Shown: positions 44,910 to 53,658, counted from the first letter of the stretch. The stretch: DNA of 64,000 nt from Dyella sp. AtDHG13 (GCF_003201105.1 NZ_QICJ01000013.1:1-64000); one strand, 5' to 3'. Notes: generated from the sequence alone by a model not told the origin. Made by a program: numbers and translations.

Positions 44910-45320
44910 ATGGCCATCCAGATTCACTCCTGTTTCCTTCCGCAGAACGATCCCGACGCCGCGTTGGCGTTCTATCGCGACACGCTGGGTTTCGAGGTGC
45001 GCAACGACGTCGGTTACGGCGGCAAGCGCTGGATCACGGTAGGCCCCAAGGGCCAGCCGGCCACCTCCATCGTGCTGTATCCGCCGGAGGCGAGCCCTGG
45101 CGTTACCGATGACGAGCGCCGCACGATCGCGGAGATGATGGCCAAGGGCACGTTCGGCATGATCCTGCTCGCCACGCATGACCTTGCCGGCACGTTCGAA
45201 CGGTTGCAGGCGCGCGATGCGGACATCGTGCAGGAACCGACCGATCAGCCCTATGGCGTTCGCGACTGCGCGGTGCGCGACCCGGCCGGCAACATGCTGC
45301 GTATCCAGCAGTTGGGCTGA
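44910..45320 (+). CDS. VOC-family protein (glyoxalase/bleomycin-resistance fold)
   Basis: A 136-residue vicinal-oxygen-chelate protein with two beta-alpha-beta-beta-beta modules: DPDAALAFYRDTLGFEVRNDVGYGGKRW, and later FERLQARDADIVQEP followed by RDCAVRDPAGNMLRIQQL. Start 44910 (MAIQIHSCF) fits the family better than the ATG 30 nt upstream and has GAGAG ahead of it. It follows the AraC gene directly. VOC proteins bind a metal or a drug; the actual substrate is unknown. Confidence 0.85.
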   Translation: MAIQIHSCFLPQNDPDAALAFYRDTLGFEVRNDVGYGGKRWITVGPKGQPATSIVLYPPEASPGVTDDERRTIAEMMAKGTFGMILLATHDLAGTFERLQARDADIVQEPTDQPYGVRDCAVRDPAGNMLRIQQLG

Positions 45321-45335
45321 AGCAGCGCGTCACAC

Positions 45336-45455
45336 GTAGCCCGGATGAGCCGAAGGCGACATCCGGGACTATGCGCTGGAGGAGATACGCGCGTGGAAGC
45401 TTCGATCAGGCGCGTTGGCGGGAACCCGGATTTCGCTGCGCTGCATCCGGGCTAC
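45336..45455. repeat. REP-like pair
   Basis: GTAGCCCGGATGAGCC... (45336-45368) faces an inverted variant (45425-45455) ending in GCATCCGGGCTAC. Same family as the 669-801 element, with several differences between arms. It lies between the two VOC genes. Confidence 0.8.
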
Positions 45456-45481
45456 GGGCTATTTGCTACTTGTCGGTGTGC

Positions 45482-45892
45482 TTAGCCGTGCGGGATGGCG
45501 CTGGGGTCCATCCACATCACTTCCCAGATGTGACCATCCGGGTCTTCAAAGCTGCGGCCATACATGAAGCCGTAATCCTGCACGGGCGTCGGGTCCGGCT
45601 TGCCGCCGGCGCCGGTGGCCTGCTCGACCAGGCGGATTACTTCGTCGCGACTGCCGGCGGACAGGCACAGCAGCACCTGCGCATCCGCGTGCGCGTCGAC
45701 GATAGGCTTGCTCGTGAACTGACGCCACTTGTCGTGCGTGAGGAGCATCGCGTAGATCGTGTCGGAGAACACCATGCACGCGGCGGTGTCGTCGCTGAAC
45801 GCGGGGTTGTTGGCGGCGCCAACGGCTTCGTAGAACGCCTTGGATCGCTTCAGGTCGGTCACGGGCAGGTTAACGAAGATCTGCTTGCTCAT
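45482..45892 (-). CDS. VOC-family protein
   Basis: A 136-residue VOC protein beginning MSKQIFVNLPVTDLKRSKAFYEAVG. The second module ends GRSFEDPDGHIWEVMWMDP, the glyoxalase/extradiol-like pattern with a terminal Glu. It is convergent with the first VOC gene, with a REP pair between them. No partner gene indicates its substrate. Confidence 0.88.
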   Translation of the reverse strand: MSKQIFVNLPVTDLKRSKAFYEAVGAANNPAFSDDTAACMVFSDTIYAMLLTHDKWRQFTSKPIVDAHADAQVLLCLSAGSRDEVIRLVEQATGAGGKPDPTPVQDYGFMYGRSFEDPDGHIWEVMWMDPSAIPHG

Positions 45893-46106
45893 CAGGTTTG
45901 ACCTTTGGATGTAAACCGCGGCGACATTGCCGCGGTGTCATGTCGACGAATGGGCTCGGCGAAAATCGACAAGGGATGCGACGTGCAATAGCTGACGCGT
46001 GGCTGGCGGGTTGTTCCGCCGCCAGCGGCGAGCGGGGGAGATTGCCTATCGCCTGTTTGTGCGGCAAGTGCCGTGCGCGGCGTTGCACGCACGTGGGCGG
46101 CGTTGT

Positions 46107-46137
46107 CCCGGATTCCGCTTCGCTTCATCCGGGCTAC
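46107..46137. repeat. Single REP-like unit
   Basis: CCCGGATTCCGCTTCGCTTCATCCGGGCTAC lies 8 bp before the end of the LysR gene. It is a solitary member of the REP family seen at 0.7, 45.3 and 51.7 kb. Confidence 0.75.
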
Positions 46138-46144
46138 TTGTGTG

Positions 46145-47020
46145 TTACACGCCGAGATGGCCGACGGCGTTTTCGCGCACCACGCGTTCGAGTTCGCTCA
46201 AGGCGGGCGTCGGTGCGTTCTTTCCGGCGTGCAGGCACAGCTCGACCACGGGAAGCGGCGGCAGGCCGTGCCGTTCATCGAGCCGCATGAGATACGGCGG
46301 TATGCCAGCCGTCGTTCGCAGCGTGATGCCCAGGCCGGCGGCCACGCCCGCCCACAGGCTCTGCAGGCTGCCGGTGGCGTAGGCCAGGCGCCAGGACAGC
46401 GATACCTTGTCGAGCGCTTCGAGCCCGGCGCGGCGGAAAAAGCAGGGCGAGTTGTAGAGCGCCAGGTCGAGCGGTGCATCGGGCTTGAGCACCGCCTCCG
46501 TGCCCGCCGGTCCGATCCATGTCATGGGCAGCGTGGCCAGTCGTCGCGCGTCCGGACGGCTGCCATAACCCATGGCCAGCACCAGGTCGAACTCGCCCCG
46601 GTCCAGGCGCTCCAGCAGCAAGCCATTGCGTTCCACTTCGACATCCACGCGAACGGCGGGGTGCGCCCGCTTGAACTGTCCCAGCGCGGCGGGCAGCCAA
46701 GTTTCGGCAAAGTCGCCGGGCAGGCCGAAGCGCACCATGCCTTGCACGGAACTGCCGGTGGCGCTGCGCACGGCTTCGTCGTTGAGCTCGAGAATGCGGC
46801 GCGCGTAGGAGTGCACCAGCTCGCCGGTTTCGGTGAGCACCATGGCGCGCCCCTGCTTGCGGAACAGCGGCTGGCCCACCTGGGTCTCCAGCTTCCGGAT
46901 CTGCTGGCTTGCCGCCGATTGCGAGCGGCCGATCTTTTCCGCCGCGCGCCCCAGGCTGCCCAGTTGCAGGATCGCCACCAGGGTGCGCAGGGCATCCATA
47001 TCCAGGTTGGGGAGGGACAT
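46145..47020 (-). CDS. LysR-family transcriptional regulator
   Basis: A 291-residue regulator with an N-terminal winged HTH (residues 9-62: LRTLVAILQLGSLGRAAEKIG, then AASQQIRKLETQVGQPLFRKQ). The effector-binding domain begins MVRFGLPGDFAETWLPAALGQFKRAHPAVRVDV. It is divergent from a lipocalin-like gene over 122 bp. LysR proteins usually activate the adjacent divergent gene in response to a small ligand, which makes the lipocalin gene the obvious target. Confidence 0.9.
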   Translation of the reverse strand: MSLPNLDMDALRTLVAILQLGSLGRAAEKIGRSQSAASQQIRKLETQVGQPLFRKQGRAMVLTETGELVHSYARRILELNDEAVRSATGSSVQGMVRFGLPGDFAETWLPAALGQFKRAHPAVRVDVEVERNGLLLERLDRGEFDLVLAMGYGSRPDARRLATLPMTWIGPAGTEAVLKPDAPLDLALYNSPCFFRRAGLEALDKVSLSWRLAYATGSLQSLWAGVAAGLGITLRTTAGIPPYLMRLDERHGLPPLPVVELCLHAGKNAPTPALSELERVVRENAVGHLGV

Positions 47021-47142
47021 TGCTTTTGTTTTTCCGATGGAACGGTTTCGAATTATCGGATTTTCTTAAGCATTGCCCCAGCCTAGCATCCCCTGACCCC
47101 ATCGGGCAGCCGTATCCCCGATTCACCCACGGAACCCACGCC

Positions 47143-47676
47143 ATGAACCTTCGCGCAGCAACTGCCGGCCGCATGCTGGCCGTCCTTTTCTCGGCATGCT
47201 CGATCTGGGCATCCGCCTCTTTCGCAGGCACGCCCGCCGGCATGCCGTCGCTCGCCGGCAGTTGGACCCTGGTGGCCGCCGACGTGCAGCATCCCGACGG
47301 CACGCGCGCCAGCGATTTTGGCGCCCATCCGAAAGGCCTGCTGCTGATCGATGGCCAGGGCCGTTACTCGCTGCAGATCTTCAAATCCGAGCGATCGGCG
47401 TTCCGCTCGCCGGACAAGTCGAAAGGCACGCCCGAGGAGTTCGCGGCGGCCGTCATGGGTTCGAGCACCCATTTCGGCACGATCAGCGTCGACCGGGATC
47501 GCGGCCTGCTGGTGTTCCACATCCAGGGCGCGTCCTTTCCCAACTGGGAGGGACAGGACCAGGCCAGGCAGTACGAGCTGAAGGACAACGTACTCAGCTA
47601 CCGCGTGCCGCCGCGCCCGAATGGCGACGTGCCGATCTCGGTCTGGCGGCGGATCGATCCGATGCAGTCTAAGTAG
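47143..47676 (+). CDS. Exported lipocalin-like domain protein
   Basis: A 177-residue protein with a signal peptide of about 29 residues (LFSACSIWASASFAG). A lipocalin-like beta-barrel follows (SLAGSWTLVAADVQHPDGTRASDFGAHPKGLLLIDGQGRYSL; later STHFGTISVDRDRGLLVFHIQGASFPNWEGQDQARQYEL), a family often found next to LysR genes. No Cys lipobox is evident. It probably binds a small hydrophobic molecule in the periplasm. Confidence 0.85.
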   Translation: MNLRAATAGRMLAVLFSACSIWASASFAGTPAGMPSLAGSWTLVAADVQHPDGTRASDFGAHPKGLLLIDGQGRYSLQIFKSERSAFRSPDKSKGTPEEFAAAVMGSSTHFGTISVDRDRGLLVFHIQGASFPNWEGQDQARQYELKDNVLSYRVPPRPNGDVPISVWRRIDPMQSK

Positions 47677-47913
47677 AATTACGCGTTTGGCTTGGGTGGT
47701 TTTGCGCTCGTGCCAAGGCGTTGCCTGACAGAACATACCGACCATTGCCGGCACTCCCCGAACGGCAGCACCGCTGGTGCCAGGTCGACATTCGGTTAGG
47801 AGACTGCTTATGCGCGAGCGCCAACTCGCCTTGCCGCGTGCACTTGCAGCAGAAGCCGCCCGCATCGCTGCGTGGTGCGCGGATGTGGTGCCAGCGTCGT
47901 GCCGGGGGCATCG

Positions 47914-48882
47914 ATGCGTACTGCCATGAAGCCGCTTGCCTGTTTCCTCGCCGCTTTCGCCGGTCTTTGCCTGGCCGGGCAGGCAGGCGCACAGGACCAT
48001 CCGAGGTTCGATATCGTCAAGGGCCAGCTGCAGCAACGCGCGAATGCCGCCCTGGCCCTGATGGGTTATCTGCAGACGCCGGACGTCACCTCGGGCGCGT
48101 TGTCCATCAGGGATTCCAGTACCGGCAACCCCGCGTTCAACAACTCCTCGCTGGGCGGCGGCTTTGTCCTCAGTGACAGCGTGCCGATCTACATGGAAGG
48201 CACGGTCGGCTACTCGCGCTACGACCCGCGCTTCGTCGCCAGCAACGGCCAGGAACAGCGCGAGCTGCCCACCCGCTGGAACGACGTGGTCGCCACCGCC
48301 GGCATCGGCTGGAGTTTCCAGGTGACGCGCGACTTCGCGATCATCCCCATCATCAATGGCAGCTACGGTGTCGTGAAAAGCGATGCCTCGCTGGGCAGTC
48401 TCTACATCGAACGCAACACCAACCTCAACCTGGAGTTTCTCGCCAACGGCCACCTGGACGCGGCGGGCGCGGGCGGTTCGCTGCTGCTGTCGTACGACCA
48501 TGTGGCGGAGAAATACGAGGGAGAAATACAGCTGCGTTATACGGACATCTATACGCACAGCGTCAACAACTCCTCGCGCGTGGTGCGCGGCAGTTCGCGC
48601 AACAACAACCTCAGCCTGTGGTCCCGCTACCGCGCCCCTACGGGCATGCATGCGCTGGATCGGCCGGTGCGCTACGTGCTGGAGTACGCGCGCACCGACT
48701 ACTTCGGCAACGAGGCCAAGGTGATCCAGGTGAACCACCTCAATTCGCTGGGCGTGGGCCTGGAGCTGGATACCAGCAAATACCATCCGCTGTGGATCAC
48801 CCGCGCCCGCGCGGTGGTGCGCTATGTATTCGCGCCCGGCGTGCAGGGCGTGTCGCTGGGCCTGGCGGTGACGTTTGGCTGA
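47914..48882 (+). CDS. Outer-membrane beta-barrel protein
   Basis: A 322-residue exported protein with a signal peptide (LACFLAAFAGLCLAGQAGAQ). It is rich in alternating hydrophobic strands with aromatic girdles and many Gly/Asn turns (for example TVGYSRYDPRFVASNGQEQRELP and GGSLLLSYDHVAEKYEGEIQLRY), ending in FG. It looks like a 10-12-strand barrel, but I do not recognise a named family. The ATG at 47914 is an alternative to ATG 47926, both before the signal sequence. Context gives no function. Confidence 0.65.
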   Translation: MRTAMKPLACFLAAFAGLCLAGQAGAQDHPRFDIVKGQLQQRANAALALMGYLQTPDVTSGALSIRDSSTGNPAFNNSSLGGGFVLSDSVPIYMEGTVGYSRYDPRFVASNGQEQRELPTRWNDVVATAGIGWSFQVTRDFAIIPIINGSYGVVKSDASLGSLYIERNTNLNLEFLANGHLDAAGAGGSLLLSYDHVAEKYEGEIQLRYTDIYTHSVNNSSRVVRGSSRNNNLSLWSRYRAPTGMHALDRPVRYVLEYARTDYFGNEAKVIQVNHLNSLGVGLELDTSKYHPLWITRARAVVRYVFAPGVQGVSLGLAVTFG

Positions 48883-49009
48883 GCGCGAGGCCTGGGTAGA
48901 TCTTCGCTAGGACTTTTCCGATGGATGGGCGGCCGCCGTTGATGCCCAATGCGCCTCGGTCGTGACCGCTTCCGGACACGGCCTTCCATTCAACAGGCGG
49001 AGAGGCGAG

Positions 49010-49225
49010 ATGGGCATTCTGGATACGTTGGGCGAAGTGGCAGGGGCGGTGGCAGCCGTCGAAGCAGCGGAAAAGCTCGACCCGAATGCGGGTCTGCTGA
49101 CGAAGGGCCTGGCGGCGATCGCGGGCTTCAAGGGCGCGGAGGCGCTGGAATCGACCTTGGCGAAGAAGGAAGGCGACGCCGATGCGAACGAAGCCGATGC
49201 CCAGGCCTCCGATTCGCAAGCCTGA
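49010..49225 (+). CDS. Small hypothetical helical protein
   Basis: A 71-residue protein with helices LGEVAGAVAAVEAAEKLD and TKGLAAIAGFKGAEALESTL and an acidic, aspartate-rich tail. It starts after GGCGGAGAGGCGAG and is followed by a good intrinsic terminator at 49245-49277. I do not recognise a family. Confidence 0.6.
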   Translation: MGILDTLGEVAGAVAAVEAAEKLDPNAGLLTKGLAAIAGFKGAEALESTLAKKEGDADANEADAQASDSQA

Positions 49226-49244
49226 CTGACGGATGCAAGCGCGA

Positions 49245-49277
49245 GAGGACCGGCCACGCACGGCCGATCCTTTTTGT
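49245..49277 (+). terminator. Intrinsic terminator
   Basis: AGGACCGGCC (49245-49254) pairs with GGCCGATCCT (49261-49270) with one mismatch around a 6-nt loop, followed by TTTTTGTTT. It lies 20 nt after the 71-aa ORF. Confidence 0.85.
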
Positions 49278-49315
49278 TTGGAGCATCCGCGCTGTGCAAC
49301 GACACGGAGGCGTGC

Positions 49316-49546
49316 TCAATGCGCGTCTGCTTTCACGACCAGCACGTCAAAGGCCTTGCCGACCTGCTGCGGCGTAAAGTTGCAGTGACCCTCGCCCACC
49401 GGCGGCAGCACCGTAAGGTTCGACGCATGGCCGGCCGCCTTGACCAGCGCGGGGTACACCGTGTCGAAGCGCGAAGGCACGGTTGGGGTCGAATGCGTTT
49501 CAGCCAAGCGGTAAGTGCTATTCCGGTGCGCGCCATGGCCTTGCAT
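49316..49546 (-). pseudogene. Fragment of an alpha/beta-hydrolase C-terminus
   Basis: A 76-residue frame contains LPPVGEGHCNFTPQQVGKAFDVL, which resembles the end of some secreted alpha/beta hydrolases where the GHCNFT histidine is catalytic. The rest of the enzyme is missing, and the region upstream (49547 onwards) is the TRIC gene. No ribosome-binding site is evident. It is best read as a remnant of a lost gene. Confidence 0.4.
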
Positions 49547-49578
49547 TAGACTGCGCCGAACACCGCACTGGGGGCACC

Positions 49579-50193
49579 ATGATCCGCAAACACGTCGTGC
49601 TTGCCGCCGATCTCGCGGGCACCGTGGTGTTCGCGATAGAGGGCGCCAATGCGGCCATCCGCGCCGGGCTGGATCTGCTTGGCGTGCTCGTGCTGTCTTT
49701 CATCGTCGCGCTGGGCGGCGGCATGGTTCGCGATCTGCTGATCGGCGATGCGCCGCCCAGTGCGATACGTGACTGGCGTTATCCCGTGCTCGCGTTTGCC
49801 GCGGGGCTGGTGGCGTTTCTCTTCCATACGCAGGTGGCCGCCCTGCCGGCGCCGCTGCTGACCACGCTCGATGCGGCGGGCCTGGCGCTCTTTGCCGTGG
49901 CCGGCGCGGAGAAAGCGCTCGACTTCAAGATCAATCCTTTCATTGCGATGCTGATGGGCGCAATCACCGGCTGCGGCGGTGGCGTCATCCGCGACGTGTT
50001 GCTGGCGCGCGTGCCGATGGTGCTGGTGGCGGATATCTATGCCAGCGCGGCGTTGCTGGGTGCGGCCGTGCTGGTGCTGGGGCGGCGATTGGGATGTCCG
50101 CCCGCGGTCGCCGCGCTGGTGGGTGGATTGGTGTGCTTCACCTTGCGCGTAGCCGCGGTTCGGTACGGGTGGCAGTTGCCGAGGATCGCCTGA
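49579..50193 (+). CDS. TRIC-type cation channel (UPF0126/YicG family)
   Basis: A 204-residue membrane protein with seven predicted helices arranged as two inverted three-helix repeats plus one. Each repeat carries the signature GGG(M/V)(V/I)RD: GGGMVRDLLIGDAPP near residue 55 and GGGVIRDVLLARVP near 140. These proteins are homotrimeric potassium-permeable channels in prokaryotes. It has a monocistronic appearance. Confidence 0.9.
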   Translation: MIRKHVVLAADLAGTVVFAIEGANAAIRAGLDLLGVLVLSFIVALGGGMVRDLLIGDAPPSAIRDWRYPVLAFAAGLVAFLFHTQVAALPAPLLTTLDAAGLALFAVAGAEKALDFKINPFIAMLMGAITGCGGGVIRDVLLARVPMVLVADIYASAALLGAAVLVLGRRLGCPPAVAALVGGLVCFTLRVAAVRYGWQLPRIA

Positions 50194-50233
50194 GAACCGC
50201 GCCGCCTGCGTCGCTTGCATGCGGCGATACGCC

Positions 50234-50449
50234 TTACTTGCGCTTCCTCAACGGATCGAGCAAGGGCTTCAAGCCATTGTGATCGAGCTCCAGCGCCAGC
50301 GCGAACAGGTTGCCGAGGTCGCTGGGCGGGAAGCCTTTGCGGGCGTACCAAGCCAGATAGGCGCCAGGCAGGTCAGCGATAAGGCGGCCTTGGTATTTGC
50401 CGTAAGGCATGGTCACGGTGACCAATCGTTGCAGGTCTTCGGGCTTCAT
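50234..50449 (-). CDS. DUF3820 family protein
   Basis: A 71-residue protein matching the DUF3820 consensus: QRLVTVTMPYGKYQGRLIADLPGAYLAWYARKGFPPSDLGNLFALALELDHNGLKPLL. Some members are annotated as quorum-sensing-linked virulence factors, but a molecular function is not established. The start at 50449 (MKPEDLQ) fits the family; 18 upstream residues in frame do not. Confidence 0.88.
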   Translation of the reverse strand: MKPEDLQRLVTVTMPYGKYQGRLIADLPGAYLAWYARKGFPPSDLGNLFALALELDHNGLKPLLDPLRKRK

Positions 50450-50602
50450 GGGCGTGTCGTTGATGGGAGATTCTGTAAGTTCAGAGCAATGAACGGGATC
50501 CACTGGCGCGCGTGCTTATGGCCCGCGGCAGCACTTTCTTCACATTGTCCACGGCAATAGGGAGTAGGGTCGATAGACCGCCAACGATCAGTGAGATGCC
50601 CC

Positions 50603-50788
50603 ATGGAAAAAAACTCGAGGCCCCTGTCGACGGAGTACATCCACTCCGTTTATTCCGGAAAGAGCACCAACGTGGTCGTTGACGAGAAGAAGGACTTCCA
50701 TTCCACCAACCAGTTCGACCGCGATCCCGCGCACACGGGCCAGGCGCCGCAGGATCCCAGGAGCGTTCGAAAGCCGTACGGGCGTTGA
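50603..50788 (+). CDS. Small hypothetical protein
   Basis: A possible 61-residue charged protein, Met-Glu-Lys-Asn start, with no hydrophobic stretch. Only a weak ribosome-binding site (GATGCCCC) precedes it and nothing recognisable is encoded. It sits alone in a 480-bp gap between DUF3820 and the pseudouridine synthase. The rest of that gap shows no other structure. Confidence 0.35.
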   Translation: MEKNSRPLSTEYIHSVYSGKSTNVVVDEKKDFHSTNQFDRDPAHTGQAPQDPRSVRKPYGR

Positions 50789-50929
50789 GCCGCTTTTTTC
50801 CGCTCGATGTTTCAATGGAGGTCGTCCGGCGATGGATGCATGGTGGTACGCATCTGTTCGCCGGCATTGATTCAAACCGACGAATAAGCGGCGGAACAGG
50901 CGTCGCCTGCCGCCCCATTAACGTCATCA

Positions 50930-51640
50930 TCAAAACCGATCCGTGCTGGCCAGATATCGCCATTGCCCTGGTTGCAGCCGGGACATGGGAATGCGGCCGA
51001 CGCGAAGGCGCTTGATCGCAAGCACCGTCAGGCCGACGGCGTTGCACATGCGTTCGACCTTGTCGGGTGATATCCGCTTCAAGGCGAAGCGCAGGTTGTG
51101 CTCGTTCAGCCAGCTCACCTTGATCGGTGGCAGCGCATAGTGGTCGAAGCTGAGCCCGTGGTTGAGCAACGCAAGGCCGTTGGGTGCCAGCTTGCCCGCC
51201 ACCTCGACCACCAGTTCCTGCTCGATGCGGTCGGCATCTTCTTCCAGGCGACGCTTCACCCGCCAGTCCTGGGTGAACACCACCAGGCCGCTGGCCTTGT
51301 CGGGCAGGGGCAACGGCGATTCCAGCCGTGCAAAGTGACGCTTCAGCGCGCGCACGCCGGAGGTATCGTCAGCGGCGTGGTTCTCGATGCGGATCAAGGC
51401 ACGTGCCTCGTCGATGCTCATGCCAGCGGGCTTGTGCAGCACCAGCGTGGCGGGCTCTGCCGCTTCGAGCCTGGCGTCCGGGTCGATCTCGACGTGCTGA
51501 TCCAGCACCTTGAACTGCGGTTCCTCGACGGTCACGCCATCCACGCGCACCCAGCCGCCTTCGATATACATCTCGGCTTCGCGGCGAGAGCACTGGGCAA
51601 GCGCGGCGACACGTTTGGCGAGGCGGACGGGTTCGGTCAT
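50930..51640 (-). CDS. RluF/RsuA-family pseudouridine synthase, divergent active site
   Basis: A 236-residue protein with an N-terminal S4 RNA-binding domain (RLAKRVAALAQCSRREAEMYIEGGWVRVDG) and the RsuA/RluF catalytic fold (LVLHKPAGMS; SGLVVFTQDW; PPIKVSWLNEHNLRFALKRISPDKVERMCNAVGL). These enzymes convert U to pseudouridine in rRNA (RluF: 23S U2604). The catalytic Asp is present in LPLPDKASGL with a shortened loop, but the downstream motif that normally reads Glu-Lys-x-Tyr reads EQELVVEV here. The class is clear. Target and activity are uncertain. Confidence 0.85.
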   Translation of the reverse strand: MTEPVRLAKRVAALAQCSRREAEMYIEGGWVRVDGVTVEEPQFKVLDQHVEIDPDARLEAAEPATLVLHKPAGMSIDEARALIRIENHAADDTSGVRALKRHFARLESPLPLPDKASGLVVFTQDWRVKRRLEEDADRIEQELVVEVAGKLAPNGLALLNHGLSFDHYALPPIKVSWLNEHNLRFALKRISPDKVERMCNAVGLTVLAIKRLRVGRIPMSRLQPGQWRYLASTDRF

Positions 51641-51725
51641 GGGCGTTGCCGGGAGTGAGGCAGGTCATTATAGACGGCCCGGTTTCGTCCCTAAGCAAAC
51701 GGAGCGCGTAGCCCGCATGAAGCGC

Positions 51726-51849
51726 GTAGCCCGGATGAAGCGCAGCGGAATTCGGGAGGGATGCGTGCGCGTTTCTTCGTGCAGTGACGGCTTGGCTTTT
51801 ATTTGCGCGGCGCGATCCCGGATTTCGCCGTTGGCTTCATCCGGGCTAC
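51726..51849. repeat. REP-like pair, plus partial copy
   Basis: GTAGCCCGGATGAAGCGC... (51726-51756) faces the inverted unit at 51817-51849. A truncated copy GTAGCCCGCATGAAGC lies just upstream (51708-51723). It fills the convergent gap between the synthase and reductase genes; its right arm overlaps the last bases of the reductase gene. Confidence 0.78.
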
Positions 51850-52469
51850 GGGTTTCGGTTTGGCTGATAGGTCTGCGCAAGCGCGCCGAGTGGAAAGGTC
51901 TTTGAGTGGATCAGCTTGAGCGGCACCGGTGCGGGCAGGTCGGCGAAGATGGGCAGGCCTCTGCCGAGCACGATGGGATAGACCATCAACATGTACTCGT
52001 CGACCAGGCCGTGGGCGATAAGGCTGCGCGCGAAGGTGGCGCCGCCGATGGCGATGATGGGCTTGCCGTCCGTGGCCTTGAGCCGCTGGATTTCATCCGC
52101 CAGGTCGCCGCTGGCCACGTAGGCCTGCGCCCAGCTTTCCGCGCCCGGTTGCAGCGGCGCGGTGGATCGCTCACGAGCATCCTTCAGCGCCTTGGCGGCA
52201 GGCGCCAGCACGGCAGCGCCCTGTCTTGAAAAGACGGCCTTGGGAATCTGGTTCATCGGTGGCGCAAACACCACAGTGGACGTCGGCCAGTAAGGCGACA
52301 TGTCCTGAAAGGATCGGCTGCCCATGATGATCAGGCTGGCGTCCCACAGCTGCTCGAGCTTCCAGACGATGGCTTCCTGGTCGCCGCTGAATACCCATTG
52401 GATGTCGCCGTCGACGCCGCTCACAAAGCCGTCGAGCGACATGGACATGCTAAGGACCAACTTCCTCAT
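51846..52469 (-). CDS. Dihydrofolate reductase-like (RibD C-terminal domain) protein
   Basis: A 207-residue protein of the RibD_C/DHFR-like reductase family. It begins with the N-terminal strand MRKLVLSMSMSLDGFVSGVDGD, then ASLIIMGSRSFQDM near 48, and the NADPH-loop region GKPIIAIGGATFARSLIAHGLVDEYMLMVYPIVLGRGLPIF near 140. The start at 52469 follows GGGAGAAATCG. It is not the folate enzyme; paralogues reduce small heterocycles, and the substrate is unknown. It stands alone. Confidence 0.88.
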   Translation of the reverse strand: MRKLVLSMSMSLDGFVSGVDGDIQWVFSGDQEAIVWKLEQLWDASLIIMGSRSFQDMSPYWPTSTVVFAPPMNQIPKAVFSRQGAAVLAPAAKALKDARERSTAPLQPGAESWAQAYVASGDLADEIQRLKATDGKPIIAIGGATFARSLIAHGLVDEYMLMVYPIVLGRGLPIFADLPAPVPLKLIHSKTFPLGALAQTYQPNRNP

Positions 52470-52599
52470 CGATTTCTCCCCGCGCTGTTTGATCCCGACT
52501 CCTGCGACTCGTGGCCGGCCCTTACTATCGCGTCGAATGAGCGTTGCCGATTTCGACAGGCTGTTCGTTACCTCAGCGCGAATGCAGGTCAATCATGCC

Positions 52600-53658
52600 C
52601 TACCGCCGAAAGCGATCCACATCCATCACCGCCTTGGCGAACGCCTCTGGCGCTTCCTGCGGCAGGTTGTGGCCGATGCCGCCCGTGATCAGGCGGTGTT
52701 CGTACGGGCCGGTGAATTTGCGGGCGTAGGCTTCTGGCTGGGGATGCGGCGCGCCGTTGGCGTCGCCTTCCAGGGTGATGGCGGGCACGTGGATGTCCGG
52801 CGACGTCGCGAGTTTTCTTTCCAATGAGTCGTACTGCGCTTCGCCCTCGGCCGTGCCCAGGCGCCAGCGGTAGTTGTGGATGGCCACGGCAACCTGGTCG
52901 GGGTTGTCCAGCGCGGCGGCGGAGCGCGCGAAGGTGGCGTCATCGAAGCCCCATTGCGGCGAGGCCAGCTCCCAGATGAGCCGCGCGAAGTCGTGTGTGT
53001 ACTTCGCGTAGCCCGCTTCGCCGCGTTCGGTGGCGAAGTAGTACTGGTACCACCATTGCAGCTCGGCCTTGGGCGGTAGCGGCGCGCGATTCGCGGCCTG
53101 GCTGCCAATGAGATAGCCACTGACCGAGACCAGCGCCTTGCAGCGCTCCGGCCATAGCGCGGCGAGGATGTCCGCGGTGCGCGCGCCCCAATCGAAGCCG
53201 GCGACGATGGCCTGGTCGATCTTCAGCGCGTCCAACAGGGCGATGGCGTCGGTGGCGAGCGCCGCCTGCTGGCCATTGCGCGGCGTGTCGGCGGAGAGAA
53301 AGCGCGTGTCTCCATAGCCGCGCAGCCACGGCATGATCACGCGATAGCCGGCAGCAGCGAGGATGGGCGCCACGTCGACAAAGCTGTAGATGTCGTACGG
53401 CCAGCCGTGCAGCAGCAGTACGGGCTTGCCGTTGGCCGGGCCGTCTTCCGCGTAGGCCACGTCGAGCACGCCGGCCTGCACATGCTTGATGGACTTGAAC
53501 GAGGTGTGGCCGTCGCTCGCCCGGCGCTTGCCGCCGGTCGGCGTCGGCGCGGTCGCTTCCGCATGGGCCAGCGAGGCAAGCCCGAACGGGGCGATGGCAA
53601 GGCCCAGTGCGGTCGCACCAAGGAAACGGCGGCGCTTGGGGTCGATCAGGTCCGACAT
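52600..53658 (-). CDS. Tat-exported alpha/beta hydrolase (epoxide hydrolase/dehalogenase type)
   Basis: A 352-residue protein with a twin-arginine signal (KRRRFLGATALGLAIAPFGL). The hydrolase carries LLLHGWPYDIYSF near 95, the nucleophile elbow VAGFDWGAR near 165 with Asp in place of Ser, and a C-terminal GGIGHNLPQEAP histidine. The Asp nucleophile fits epoxide hydrolases or haloacid/haloalkane dehalogenases. GGAGAG precedes ATG 53658. It probably acts in the periplasm, and the substrate is unknown. Confidence 0.9.
   Translation of the reverse strand: MSDLIDPKRRRFLGATALGLAIAPFGLASLAHAEATAPTPTGGKRRASDGHTSFKSIKHVQAGVLDVAYAEDGPANGKPVLLLHGWPYDIYSFVDVAPILAAAGYRVIMPWLRGYGDTRFLSADTPRNGQQAALATDAIALLDALKIDQAIVAGFDWGARTADILAALWPERCKALVSVSGYLIGSQAANRAPLPPKAELQWWYQYYFATERGEAGYAKYTHDFARLIWELASPQWGFDDATFARSAAALDNPDQVAVAIHNYRWRLGTAEGEAQYDSLERKLATSPDIHVPAITLEGDANGAPHPQPEAYARKFTGPYEHRLITGGIGHNLPQEAPEAFAKAVMDVDRFRR

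Larger units (their letters stand above)
49226..49578. other. Gap between the small helical gene and the TRIC channel gene
   Basis: 353 bp holding the terminator at 49245-49277 and a decayed hydrolase fragment on the minus strand at 49316-49546. I see no intact gene. Confidence 0.5.
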
